A DNA stretch of 64,000 nt from assembly GCA_021397835.1 (NCBI GenBank), contig JAJFZO010000566.1:3100001-3164000 (forward strand), written 5' to 3'. The first letter of the stretch is position 1; every line of letters begins with the position of its first letter. Positions 25,322 through 37,970 of the stretch are shown piece after piece. The position numbers were made by a program, and so were the translations under genes. Below the pieces are notes generated by a model. The model searched no databases and had not been told where the DNA came from. It was given only the letters and a program-made list of their open reading frames with translations. This stretch comes from Moringa oleifera. Lineage: Eukaryota > Streptophyta > Magnoliopsida > Brassicales > Moringaceae.

Positions 25322-25387
25322 GAGTTTAGGATTGATCAGCAGAGGACACTGCACGTAACAGAGTTTCTGGAGCTGATGCAGAGCTTG

Positions 25388-25392
<5 letters not shown>

Positions 25393-25425
<33 letters not shown>

Positions 25426-25445
25426 GGGGAGGGGAGGGGTTTATA
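25393..25445 (-). promoter_or_regulatory. Aspartyl protease core promoter: TATA box and CT-rich leader
   Basis: On the minus strand TATAAA lies at 25445-25440, about 120 bp upstream of the ATG. A perfect (GA)15 tract at 25393-25422 (CT in gene sense) lies between it and the start codon, so it would sit at or just after the transcription start. GA/CT tracts are common in plant core promoters (pyrimidine patches). Confidence 0.6.
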
Positions 25446-25599
25446 AGGGAGAGAGGGAGAGGGGAAGCTTCTGGTTGTGGTGTGCTAAGCTCACGGATTT
25501 GAGTATTGGTGGGATAACAATAGGCTTGTCTGAGGTGTTATTTACTTATTATACTACTGATAATCATTTGAGGCTGCTAATAAACAGAATTTAAGAAAC

Positions 25600-27380
25600 T
25601 GTGGGGAAGCAAGATGGAAATAAGAATTCAATTTTGCCCGATTTAATTCAGATGTGACTGTACCTTACTAATCATTAAGGGTTTGCTGGGCTCAGTTAGG
25701 TATGCTGCAGCCTCAAATTTGATTTCAAGTTTAAGGCAAAGGCTCAAACAGGCAAGAGATCTTAACAACCTCTGTTTTGCTGTTACATATCAAATAAGTT
25801 CAGATTTTCGGAGCAATGAACATCTTACAAGTAAATTCAAATGGGTATGTGACAAGAACAAATCTTTTCAACCTAAGTGGTCTAGCTTAGAGATAATTGT
25901 AAATCAGATTACTGATAATTTTCACAGTTGTTGAGTATAAGATCCGAAAAAGATGTATTCTCCATTCCTTGATCAGATTGTGTCATCTGAATAATGTCTC
26001 ATAAGACTCAAATGGGTTTTTTTTTTTTAATTTCTTAAATTTCGAAAAGCCAGAAAGGAGTGTGATTTGAAAGAGTGTTATTTACAACAAGCAATTGTTC
26101 ATCAATCCAAGAAAGAAGATGCTGAGAATGTAACTTGTTTTGTAAGGTCAAAGGTAAATAACATGCTATGCTGAAGTCAAATTCAAACATCCACTGGAGT
26201 GTTTACTAAGTAGACAGTTCCCTCTTCTTCTTCTTCATTTTTTATTTCTGGGTCTATTTGACAGAAGCATTAAAAACTAAAGGGAATTTCTAGGGATAAG
26301 AACCAAAAGATTTGAGCTGCGTTACACTCAAGAGCAAGCAGAAGCAAAAAGAAGCAGAGAAGAGAGTAATTTGTTTGACGAAACAAGAGTACAAACTACC
26401 AAAGCTGTCAAATCGATACATTCTTTCAACCCAGTAACACCCTGTTCAGGAAAAAAAAATCTTCTTCCCCCAAAAAATAAAAAAAAAGAATAAAAATTGT
26501 CAAGTGGGATTTCTTGATAGGTGGGTTTCACAAATTCAAAATTCAAAATTTATGCAATCTAGATCATCTCATACACGGCTTGTTTGCGTTATGTTTGCGT
26601 TTGCCATTTTTACTCCATGCAATTTTCTTTGTTCATTAGTTTTACCTTCTACTACTTCCAAACCTAGCAACGCTCTGAAAATAATGTAATACTTTTTTTT
26701 TTAATAAATTAACTTAATATTTTACATATTTTTATTTTTTATATCAAAATATCATTCTTAAATGTTAAATTTTAGAAACTTCAAAAAACATAAAATAAAT
26801 TTTAAAAACATGACAAATATTAGTATTTCATGTTTCTGTCATGATAATTTTTAAATATTTTTGATAAGACTAATATCTAATGATTTTTTTGTAATTTTAA
26901 ATCATTTGATTAGTGGAAAATTTAGAGCTCATTGACTAACGTGAAAACATTAAATTGAAATTAATGTTTAAAATTACTTTTTTAATTTTCAATTCAACGT
27001 GAAAACATTAAATTAACATTAAAAACTAAATTTTTTTTTATCTCCAATGGAACGGCATAACATGAACATAAAGATCATCAAAATGATGAATTTGATAATG
27101 CAACACGTAATTAATTAGTTAAAAATAAAAAAATTGATATTAAAATATTCTAAAAACGTATTCTATTGATACGGAAATGATGTTAAAAGTTTCGAACCTT
27201 TGATTTCACTTACAAATTAACACTTATTTAACATTATCTATTAGTATTATATTATTAAACATTAATCACTAATATTATTTTAAATTAAAAAAAAATTTAA
27301 GTTCTTTATTCACGGGTCAGTTCATATTTTTTTTAAAAAAAAAAATTCATTGGTTTTGCCATGAGATGAGATCACGAAGC
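25600..27380. other. Intergenic region upstream of the aspartyl protease
   Basis: 25.6-26.7 kb is of mixed composition, likely distal promoter. 26.7-27.35 kb is very AT-rich. The open frames here (for example plus 25683-25934 and minus 26328-26546) show no recognisable protein features. Confidence 0.5.
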
Positions 27381-27387
27381 CAGAGTT

Positions 27388-27811
27388 TCACCAAGTGGAG
27401 CAACTAAAAGTTTCAGACAACTTCTGGGGTGTCGAATTGGAGCCACCTAGTCCTGCAATTGTAACCCACTTGACGGCCAGCAGTTCAAAGCCTGCTCTCA
27501 TTACAGGCAAGAAAAATCCACAGAGGTTCTTACTTGTCTCAGCTTTAAACTGCAAAAATGGGTCCCTGGGAGATATCCTCCAGTACTCAACACAGCATAA
27601 GTGCGTGTACCTTCGCTCCTCCAGCCCAATGGTCCATTTGATCCATCCACGTAACATTGTCCCCTTGGTATTATCCCTCTGTCTGTATATCCTCTTCTGT
27701 ATCTACAAAGACAGGCAGCCAAGCTCAGATTTCTACAGATTTTCTGGGTCCTGCGTTCTAAAGTTCCGGAGAAAAGAAAAGAAAAAGGCCATTGGTTATT
27801 CCAATTTCTGA
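27388..27811. other. Unassigned block of balanced composition, open on both strands
   Basis: A sharply bounded block of about 420 bp inside AT-rich DNA. The plus strand has an ATG frame of 138 codons (27395-27811). The minus strand has an ATG frame at 27388-27657, and another frame over 27501-27722 with no ATG that encodes a Gly/Arg/Cys-rich stretch (RGQCYVDGSNGPLGW). I recognise none of these. It could be a single exon, a gene fragment or a transcribed non-coding unit. Confidence 0.3.
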
Positions 27812-30800
27812 AATTAATTAAGAATGGTAAGGATGTTGTTGTCAGCTATTTTCGATTCTTGATGTCTTCTTCTGTTGATAAAAACGTGGAGATCATATTT
27901 TACATTATGGGCTTATGAAAAAACAGAAAAGAATTAATAATTTCACAAATAATTAATTTTTTTTAATATTGAAAACCCACTTAAGACAAGCCAGTTAGTA
28001 TATTCAATCATACAAAATATCTTTTTTAGATTCAATGAATCTTGTTCTTTGCTAGCCCACCTCTCACCACTGAAGCAAAACCCAAGAGGCTGAAAGTTGA
28101 ACATATTTGGCTCTCTCTCAAATCATGCATTATCTAAAATTTATTTCATTTAATAATATATAAAATTTTAAAATTTTATATACCGATATTATCGGAAAAT
28201 AGAAATATAATTATTTAGAAATAAACATATGAAAGTGACGCTTCAAATTGATGTAATAAATAATTGATTTGATAAATTTAATAGCATAAAAATATATTAA
28301 AAAAATATCATCACAAAATTAATATATCTTTCGACACTCAAGTTAATATAAAATTTAATAAAATTTTTATCAAAAAATAAATAATTTTAAAAAATTATAT
28401 ATAAAATTTTAATTATATAACTAAATCAAAGTATCTTTATCATTTTATGATGAATACCACATATTTTTACCTTAATAAATAAAATATCGATTTGTCTTTT
28501 ATTTATCGATTTAATACTTTTATGTTCTTATCCATAACTTAATCAACTTTTCAACTTTATTATCTATCATTTCAAAAAAGATGCTCCTTGATAAATTGGA
28601 TTGAATCTTGATCTTTTTATTGTGAGCTTAGGCCTATTGTGGAAAAGGTGTCACCATATATTTATAAATTTTGAATTTTCATATCCTTTAAAAGCCTATC
28701 ATAAAAACACAAAATGTGAAAAAACAACAAGATTTAACATGATAAGAAAGATACCCCTCATTGGAATAAAATTTTTTCAAAAGAAAATCAATTAATGTGG
28801 GATTTGACAATGACCCAAATACAAGAAACTTGACTCATGCATAAGAAAATAGGCAGAAAGTGGAGAAAACAATGCATGATGGGTCTTTTGAAATACTCTG
28901 ATTCTGACGTTAGAGGAGGAGGACACCTACCAGAACAAAAAGCAAAGGAAGGAGAAACATTTCTTTGAAGATTTTGCATGAAACAGAAGGAAAAAAAAGG
29001 TTTCTTTTTCACCAAAACAGTGAACTTTATGAGCTAATTGGCATACATGACTACTACTAAAAAAGACGTGACCTAATCACCCATGCATGTGAGTCTTGGG
29101 TGCAATCTATGCAACTATTTTACATGAAATAGATGGGTCATATATGCATCATGAATTGAAGCAAACTTTGATGAAGTACATTACCTACTGCGCCCAAAAT
29201 AGACAAAAGGATACGATTCCACCTGTAAGCAGTCAGCAGTCAGCAGTCAGCAACCCCGAATTAAAAACATGACATGTTGACATGTGACATCATAGATTAA
29301 CCAATTTCATTTTTTTTAATACTCAAAATATTTGCATTGAAAATTTTAACTAGCAAATAAAAAAGCCATGCTCCTCCAGATGCTGAAGTTAGAAGTTGTG
29401 AGAAAATTCGAGCTTAAAATTGACTTACAAATTGGTACGTCATTCGTTACTCATAAAATTTTACACTTAAAAATTTAGATTCATTTTTTGAATAATAAAT
29501 TACAAAAATATTTTATTATTTGTTATTTAAAAATTTAACATAAAATTAAATTATCAAATAATATTTTTATCTTTATCAATAGATAAAGATCAATATCCAG
29601 TTGAACTAATGAAAGAATTATGACAAGTGACACTTTAATTGATTAATCAATTAATTATTATTAATATTTTTTTAAATTATAAAAATACATTTATCTTTTT
29701 AAAGATATTCATAGAATTCAAAACAACAGAATAAAAAAACCCAAATTATTTTATTTTATTTCCTGTTTCTTGTTAGAATAGTCTTTGGAGCCTCTCCCTT
29801 CTCTAATCGCAAGTTAGATTCCGAAGAGCCCACAGCGGCCGACTGATACAACAAAGGACCCTAGCTACCAACCGCGCCGACTATGAAATGAAAAGAAAAC
29901 ACAGAAAAGATTTATTTTTAAAATCTCAAATGAGCTAAAGGCATGGCGAGAAATCATCCTTTGTTTCTCAATCATTGCCATGGCCAAGAAGAAACAAAAG
30001 AAAAATAAAACAAGTAAAGCTTGTGACTTTCTCCTCTTGACAACAACAATAGATGCCAGAGTATCATCAAGCCTCCATATTCAAACAAGCCCTCTACATT
30101 CAACCAAACAACACCCAATAATTTTTCTTGAAAGTAGCCGATCATTGGTTGCTAAAAGCATATAGCTGTAGTGATGAATCCACAGCCATAGAATCCATGC
30201 TTGAAAAAGATGTATTTGCTCTCAGGCAAGGCTTATAATTTTCATGCAAATCATGGCTGCCATGCTTTGAGGATGAAAAGTCTACTCTGATTACAAGTCC
30301 TTTTCATCTTCAGTAAGAGCCAGCTTGGCAGAGCCATCCATATATTGCCAAAGAAGATCCTAAAAGATATTTTGCTTCCAACAACCAATCTGACTGTTTC
30401 CACTACTTGTTTAAGGAATTTTGCCAGTCAACAAAACAGCAATAACAAACATAGATTCATCATTAAGTAAACAATATTTTAACATAACTTCAAGAGAAAT
30501 CATAAGACCATCGGATTTGTTGAACAATTTTGTCCAATGAGTGTTTACCTAATTGATGGTGTGCTATCCCAAATGCGTTGAGGTTTTTGTTCCGTTGTGT
30601 CTGGTGGAACTAAATGATGGGACAAGGAAACAGAAGTATGGATTAGTTCCATCCATTTATGGCCCTTATCTTAAAGATTAATTAAAAACGGGGTGAGCGT
30701 CCACATATAACAGGACCAATAATTACCTGGATCAAGTTTTTAAATTCAAGCATATCGAAAGCTCAGCATTTAGGTGTAATCACCACCAAGTACGAAAGAA

Positions 30801-33411
30801 TTTTTCATTCCACTAATTTATAGAGATCAACCACCATTCTCCTAGACTTGGTTTGGGCACTCAACCAAAATCTATATACTGTATCCCACCCCAATCTCTG
30901 TGCTTTATCCCGTAATTGATATTAAGGTCTTACCATTAACTCAGATCTCCTCTCTCTATCCTGTAATTGATATCAAGGTCTTAGCATTAACTCACAAAGA
31001 TATTAAGGCAGTCCAACCAATTCAAACTACCATTCTTCAGGAAAGACTGAAACTAAGATAACATACCCTAAGTTTGCGCTCAGTCCTTTATGTACAGAAA
31101 GATGCTAAGCTTTTCTACCTTTATCGTGGTTCTTCTCACTAGCTCCCTCTCATATATATAATAAACCCAATTCAATAGGATGGTAAGAATAGGTTATCAT
31201 TATTGCTGTTATATTGTCTATTTATTCCTACAAAAGAATTGTATTTGAAGAAGCTAAAGATGGACCACCATATTCTCCTAATATAAACTCCCAGGACCAG
31301 AAATCCTAGCATAACATCAAATATGAACAGAGATGCTTTAAAGGCTCAGCAAGCTGTATTAGACATCATCACACAAGATCCACGTGAGCAGGCTGAATCT
31401 CATGGCTTACCACACGGGGTGTTTGTTGCCAGTACATAGAACATGAAGCAAATCATTCACATTGATTGCACATCATCCTAACATTTTCTTCCAGTTCACC
31501 TTTATCAAGAAAACCAGCAACAACATTGCATTAAGATACAATTTAAAGAAAGTAAAAGGCAATTTCACCATTAAATTATCACCTATTGCCATCGTCCCAT
31601 CATGAGGAGCATAAGTATTTGATCATTGTATACTATCTTAAACTAGCCATGCTAACTTTTCTTTTCTTCATTAATACCTAATCGCAGGCAAATCAAAAAG
31701 CGTATAAACCTCTCCCCATTCAACTTAGCATTTTCAAGGATGTAGTTGTTTCATAAGCACTCAGGGATGACCAAAAAGAAATGAGTTAAGAGTGATGACA
31801 GCTCACTCTACTTCTTTCTTAGATGTGGTTGTCAATAAGCAACATAATGCTACTAACCTAACTTACAATAGATATCTGGTATGCTTACTGTCTGAACTTT
31901 TGTCTTAGCATAATTAAAAACTACTTGAGAATCAATAAGGAGCTTCAATCATTCTGTTGGTTCCAATAAAGCAGGATTAAGATCCTCAAAATTTTAGCCC
32001 CAAATCTTCAGTGAGATAATGCCAGGGTAATGCTTGTCAGGGATCTTCAGTCTCAATCCTGTCTTTGTTTCAGAAGAAAGAAAGGAGGGATGAAATCACA
32101 AAAATAAATTTCCCAATTAATATTTTTATTTATCTCTCTTGTTATTCTTGGTTTTGTTAATCATAAATCATAGTCTTTTCCAACATAAAAGAGAAATATC
32201 TAAACTCTAACCATCCAGCAGAACCAAAAGATCATGCAAAATCAATTCACCTCTTAAAATGCTGAACGGTTTCTGCCTTTCAAATGAAAGTGCGTCTGGA
32301 TAGAGTACTATAGAATTCTGAGAAACCCTTCATTTAAAATTCTTTTATTTGCCCATATTTGCTGGGATTGTCAATTCAGGAATTGGTAACATATAAGTTT
32401 GTTGTCAAGCCCCTAAAACAAAAACTACAGAACTGAAATTATTATGCTCTGAAAGTGAAAATTTCTGTGGAACACAAAGAAGAACATATTTTCTGATCAA
32501 TAACTTTATAAAAAGAGGACAAATGTACAGATCAATACATTAAAAGCAAACTAATACCCACATCTGATCACCTTGATGATAAGCAACAAAACACTGAGCA
32601 CTTTGTTGAAGGAGGGAATTTGTCAAATTCCATCTGTTTAAGCATCATTTAAGCAGACATATTGCACCTCCCAAATCCCCTATAGAAAATCTCAGGAATT
32701 TAAAAATTCTGTCCATGTGGTTGCCAAACAAGGCAATTATGACAAGGAATTCTAATGACTTCGCAAAATCAAATATCCTCTATAAATCCCTTTCTCAAAC
32801 AGAAAGGTTGTGGTGTAACCTCTGAACTTAGAATGATATGCAATACTGATTCCACTGGGAAATCTTAGGTATGCTACTAAGGTGTATTACACGGATCCCC
32901 AAAAGTCATGATAGCCCAAATGTCCCATAACTTAAATCTAGGCTTCTATTGGAATCTCTTGATCACTGCATCCCAGTGGCATCACACTGGACAAAAACTC
33001 AGTTTTCTAGTTGCTTCAACGGATTCTCCAATAGGGCTAGCTTTTAACTACAACATCTTCTTTTTTGGATGGAGGGGATACTGTAGCAATAACCTGAGCA
33101 GCCTTTCATGATATATAGCATGAAGCATTTGCATGAAGTGGCATAACATGAAACAGGACAACCAATGGAGAGACAAGAATGAAGCATCAGGAATCAAGAT
33201 CCATAGTAACAAGTATGTCCTACATGCAAAATTGACATAAAACATCTGAAATTCATGAGTATAAGCACAGTGCTAAACATACCTAGGCTTATTGGGGAAA
33301 ATGCAATCCCTAAGTTTGTACAAATAGATAATCATCACAGAACTCACAATACACAGTAAGACCAATTAGAGCTTAATACAACAAAGATAGACAATTTTGA
33401 CACAATCATAC
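27812..33411. other. Intergenic region between the aspartyl protease and HINT4
   Basis: 27.9-29.75 kb is AT-rich. It has a short heptanucleotide repeat (AGCAGTC, 3.6 copies) at 29228-29252. A GC-richer patch lies at about 29770-29890. From 29.9 to 33.4 kb composition is mixed and intron- or UTR-like. An imperfect direct duplication of about 51 bp occurs at about 30906-31000 (GTAATTGATATTAAGGTCTT and GTAATTGATATCAAGGTCTT). No reading frame resembles a known protein. The right end should contain the HINT4 3' UTR. Confidence 0.5.
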
Positions 33412-36400
33412 CTATGAAGGGAGAGGTGCGAAAGGCTTTATCTTCTCCAACAGCTTCTGAGCATCAATAAACCCACCTAGTGGGCCCAAAGACAAGTATT
33501 TTACAAGTTTCCATCTGTTTAAGGTCCTTAGACATTAGAATATCTTTGGTCCTTCAGTGACATCTTCAAGGTATTAAACAAAGGTATGGTTTAAGAAACA
33601 CAAAACAATATGTTAACATTGATAAGCACCTGGGTGTGAAAGGTAGAGCCAAACAATGAAGATGGAGATGATTAACAGTGTTCAATGGAGGCTGATGAAA
33701 ACCAAACCTGTAGACGGGGCAGAAGAGGATTAATCAGTCAAATTAGTTCACGAACCAAAATTGATATACAAAAAATTAGTTAAAATATGTTTAAAGAACT
33801 ATGGGCCACTTTGAACAAATTGTTTTCATATATATGGCAAACATCCTTACTCTTATTTAAGTTTGTGCACTTTGTCTATTGAATATGATTACTTTCTTTT
33901 TTCTTGATGGAAACACGTATAATTATATTATTGTGATAGCACGAAAGGGGTACCTCTCATTTACAAGTATGATACATCTATTTAGAGACAAAGAATTCAA
34001 TGAATTCCACTAAGTCATCCTCATTTACAAAATTCACTCTTTAACCCAAACTCCCAATATTTTGATCCATGTATCTCTAAACAAAAAAAGGAGTTTTCCT
34101 TCCCTCAAAAGCTCTTTAATCTCTTTCATTCCACGCTAACTAAAAATCAGTAAAGAATTTTTTACAAACACATTCCTCTTCTTTTTGACCACATGCAACC
34201 CTCCCCATGCACCAATATCATCTGCCACCGACCCAGCCACCATCCATCTATATCCAACAGCTATAAAATAGTTTTTCATATCCACCTTGCCCAATTACAG
34301 CATAGCTATGACAAATTCAACACATTTTTTACATAAAAAACACCTGTTTACCTCAGTAGCGAGGGGCTCCCCCCAAACAGCTTCCATCGATAGAAAGCCA
34401 CTCTAGGAGGCCCTTTGGCCTTCCAAATTACTCTCCATGGCAGGAGACCCGTCCCTCCCTATCCAAAGCCATTCTCAATTCTTTTGTAATAGTCTTTCAT
34501 GATAAACAACTTGGTATTATTCCCTTTCCAAAGTATCGTGTCTGGATCAGTCTTGTTTGTTCTAAAAGTGTATATTTTTTTCAAAGAAGTGTCCCACCGC
34601 GCTGCCTCTCAATCTTGCATGTTTCTTCTGAAGCCAACATCCCAACTGATGTCATCACTCCGCATTAACATATAGTCACTAACTTTAGCTTGTTTGTTGG
34701 AAGCTAAGTGATACAAAGATGGGAATTCTTCCATTAATGAGTTCTTGCTGCACCATACATCATGCCAAAAGCTGACAGAGTATCCACATCCCACTTTGAA
34801 TCTCACCTAAGATCGAAATTCCTCCCACCCTTTTTCAATAGTCCTCCACACTCCCATCCCATAGCTATCTCTCCCCAATCCTGTCATCCAACCCCCCATC
34901 CTCCACCCTAAACCGAACCTCCATTACACTTCACTGTCTTTCTCCAGCACAAATCTCCAAAACCATTTTTCCAAAAGTGCCTTATGATTACTGTCATTAA
35001 TCCTTACAATTAAATTCAAATAGTACCAAGGGGCCAGTCATACTATACCACCTGAACTACCGAAAGGTGTAAAAAGATTTCCTTCTTCAAAACATAATTT
35101 CAGCATTAATACGATGCTGCTAAATTAAATTGGCTGATTTATTAGCAAAAGAGACCAAAAGGCAAGCAAGACCCACATAAACAAAATCGAACACCGAGTA
35201 CTTTAGTATTCAACATCTGCAAGACCTTTCTTTACACAAACAAATACATGCACTTGGCGTTATCAACTTTAGCATGTAAACATTGCAAAATGCCCATACA
35301 TAAAGTATGCTAGCTGTGCCAAAGCTGTAGTTTCAACAACATGTGCTTCATCAAGAGAGAGTATCATACTAAAGTTTACATGGAGACAGTCTCATGAAGA
35401 CTCAGCAAAAGTGGCATTTAGTATCAGTCATTAAGGATGCAGCTCTTCCAAACATTCTTTAGGTTTAAAAGTGATACCTGTACTGCAGCGACTGTGGCGC
35501 ATCTCGTTGTAATAGTGTTTGTCCCACATTTAACATGTGATTCACTGGAGAAACCGACATAAGAGTGTATTAGCCACATCTAGAGAAAATGCAGTGGAAG
35601 AAAAGACAAGAAATGCACTAATTGCAACCATAAATACAAGGCATGCTAATTATTCACTTACCCAAAGAATAATCTTCATCTTTCCTCTGTAGATCATTTA
35701 CAGTTGGAATGTGCTCCTTAGGAATCACCAAGTAATGCCTACAACATTGTTTTTCAGTCCCAACATCAACAGAAAATGCACACATTGTGGCAAATGCCAA
35801 TACTACCATGATTAAATAAACAGGATCCCCCAACATAGCACCACAATCATAAATATCCTCATACATTTCAAATACATCCAATGGATTTTACAAGAAGCCA
35901 GCAAGGGTTTATGACTGCAAACTCCTCCACAACATAAATGAACACATGTTTTTTAAGACATCAAAACGTGTCCACGCAAACCCTTTGAAATAAGGGTCAT
36001 AACCTGATTAAACATTCATGAAGGGTCAATTTGCGGGAAGCTAAGCCAAGCAATGACCAAAAATCAAACAAACAAAGGTGTTAACAAACTTGTCCTTATC
36101 TCCTTGGCAAAGGATAACAAGAATGGTTTTAACAGCTTGCTCAAATAGAACTATACTCAAGAAACTAGATAGTAACAATACAATTCATCGCAAAAAGCAT
36201 TTCATACTCAACGGATAACACCATGAACTTTTCCCATTTCCAAAAGCCGAAGACATTATTCTTAGCAAAAGTATTTGAAATTTCCCAGACATTTTCTTGC
36301 TAATTCTTTTCAGCAAGGTATAAACGCGATTGATGCAGACACATTATGTGCCCACATATCACAGCTGTATATGAGAAAGCTGGGAGTCATAGTTCATGTA

Positions 36401-36990
36401 AGTTTGAATAACAAAATTATTTTTCTCACAGGAAAAATAGTTTGACATTGTTGATTTACAACACTAAATATGAACAAATTAAAAAATTAAGCTAAGCCAA
36501 CCAATGAGAAATGGATAATTGCATCAATTAGTTAAAATCAAGATCAATTAACCATAACCTATCCGTTACTAGCAGATTTTCTCTCAGTTACAATTTATAA
36601 ATAGTGAAAATTAGACTCAATTTCTCAAATTCCCACTCTTGAGGAAATGCATCAGAACTAGAAACCAAAGCATAAATTGTACATAAAAATTAAATTGAAC
36701 ATAATCAAGGATCGGTAGTCAGTGAAACCTGAAAGCAGCTGGCTTGATATCTTGAAATGCAACCACCTTCTCATCCTGCAAGGATTAAGTAAGCTTAATA
36801 AGAAACTGATAATGCGTGAAAACGCAAAGTTATGTTGCGGAGAAGGTGGAAAATGATTCCCTGAGCTTTATGCATTTCTTCCAAGCAAACAGAAAATGGA
36901 AATAGGGAATCATACCGAGTGAAGGAGCGAAGTGGAGGCGGATTCGCGGGCAATCTGACAGAAGATACATGGCGAGATTACTCCCGCCAT
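33412..36990 (-). CDS. HINT4: HIT-family nucleotide hydrolase/transferase, HINT4-like, 6 exons, 148 aa
   Basis: Small histidine-triad protein expected to cleave nucleoside phosphoramidates or adenylylated substrates (family knowledge). Minus-strand exons: 36916-36990, 36729-36775, 35662-35738, 35478-35544, 33630-33707, 33412-33514. All are GT-AG, 447 bp in total. The protein starts MAGVISPCIFCQIA with a Cys-x2-Cys pair. It continues with DEKVVAFQDIKPAAFRHYLV, PKEHIPTVNDL, and the catalytic triad NHLHLHCLALP in exon 5. It ends GPLGGFIDAQKLLEKIKP plus a short tail. Length fits Arabidopsis HINT4 (about 146 aa). The 1.77-kb fourth intron contains a dead LINE fragment. The gene is head to head with PRMT7, ATGs 947 bp apart. 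Confidence 0.95.
33893..35060 (-). mobile_element. Truncated, decayed LINE (non-LTR retrotransposon), reverse-transcriptase C-terminal region
   Basis: On the minus strand the three frames together give pieces typical of the C-terminal end of plant L1-type ORF2: NHKALLEKWFWRF, then WEEFRS, VSFWHDVWC, and further down PPRVAFYRWKLFGG. In-frame stops and shifts occur throughout. The 3' end runs into an A-rich stretch on the minus strand (T-rich at about 33893-33905 on plus), as expected for a LINE tail. It lies wholly in HINT4 intron 4 in the same orientation as the gene. 5' truncated and not functional. Confidence 0.8.
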
Positions 36991-37936
36991 TTTGCCCTAA
37001 CTAGATAATCATGAATCATGCCGGCATTGAAGTAGCAATATTTAATCTTCTGCTTTAAAAAGAAAAAAAAAAAAGAAAACAACCCAATTTATTTTTATAC
37101 ATAATTCAAATAAAAAAATAAAATAAAAGTGTTATAAAACATTTTACCCTTTATTTACAAATAAATTTGATTTTTAAAAATTCTTTCAAACAAATTTTAA
37201 TTTGTTATTATATTTTAGTTTTTTATTTAAAATAATTTTAATTTTTAAAAATTTTTATAATTAAAATATTTAAAAATAATTAAAATTAAATTTAATCATA
37301 AAATACCATAATTCAATTTTTTTAAATTTTCAATAATATTTAATTTATTAAAAATCATAATTTATTTGAGAAAAGAATAATTTTTATTTTAATCTATAAA
37401 TAATTTAAAAAATAAATTATCAAAAAAATTAACTTATAAACTTTTTAATTTAAATTTCATTGATAATTTTTATATTTAAAATTTTAATTTAAATTAATTA
37501 AAATATGATCAAAAAATTAACAAATTTATTTTAATTTAAAATTTTACAAGAATGTAAAAAATGATAAAACTATCATAAAAATTTCAGAATTTTCTAATAA
37601 TAAAACATTTTTAGTTTTATATTATTAAGAATTTAAAATATTCATGAAAAATAGTTTATGAATAAAAATTATTTAAATTGAAAAGATAAACTTAAAATAA
37701 AATTCAGAATTTATTTTATTTATATTAAAATTTTTATTTTATATAATTATTTAAATTAAAATTAAATTAAAAATTTTAAACACATAATTTAAAATTTAAA
37801 TAACAAATTAAAATGTCATTTTATATTTACCCTTAAAAATCACCAAATATAGTTGAAGGAAATTTTAACATTGCCCTCTCCCGGGCTTGAAACGTTATAA
37901 TATAATTTAAATGAACAGCGCCTTATCTTACTCAAT
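36991..37936. promoter_or_regulatory. Divergent intergenic (bidirectional promoter) region between HINT4 and PRMT7
   Basis: The two genes diverge from this 946-bp interval. The ends are of ordinary composition, while about 37.1-37.85 kb is extremely AT-rich. A CCCGGGC word lies at about 37880-37886. TATAATATAA lies at about 37896-37905, some 30-40 bp before the first PRMT7 ATG, and is a plausible PRMT7 TATA box. Shared control of the two genes is inferred from layout only. Confidence 0.5.
37480..37810. repeat. Dispersed AT-rich repeat family, copy G, inside the HINT4-PRMT7 promoter interval
   Basis: Carries family words in order: AAACTATCATAAAAATTTCA, ATAAAAATTATTTAAATTGA and TATAATTATTTAAATTAAAA. 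The AT-rich DNA to its left (37140-37470) may be a second, more diverged copy. Confidence 0.45.
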
Positions 37937-37970
37937 ATGCTTCACTCTCCCTTGCCTCCTCTTTCTCTGA
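37911..37970 (+). other. Possible upstream ORF overlapping the first PRMT7 ATG
   Basis: An ATG at 37911 in another frame opens 19 codons, stops at 37968-37970 and overlaps the ATG at 37937. If transcription begins upstream of 37911 it could favour initiation at the internal Met codon at 38072. If the TATA-like word near 37900 sets the start, this uORF would not be in the transcript. Confidence 0.3.

Noticed and set aside
25322..25354. Eleven extra N-terminal codons on the aspartyl protease
   Set aside because: The extension begins with GTG; the first ATG is at 25321 and is followed directly by a good signal peptide.
29900..33400. A hidden multi-exon gene downstream of HINT4
   Set aside because: Composition is intron- or UTR-like, but no pair of frames gave recognisable protein words with fitting splice sites.
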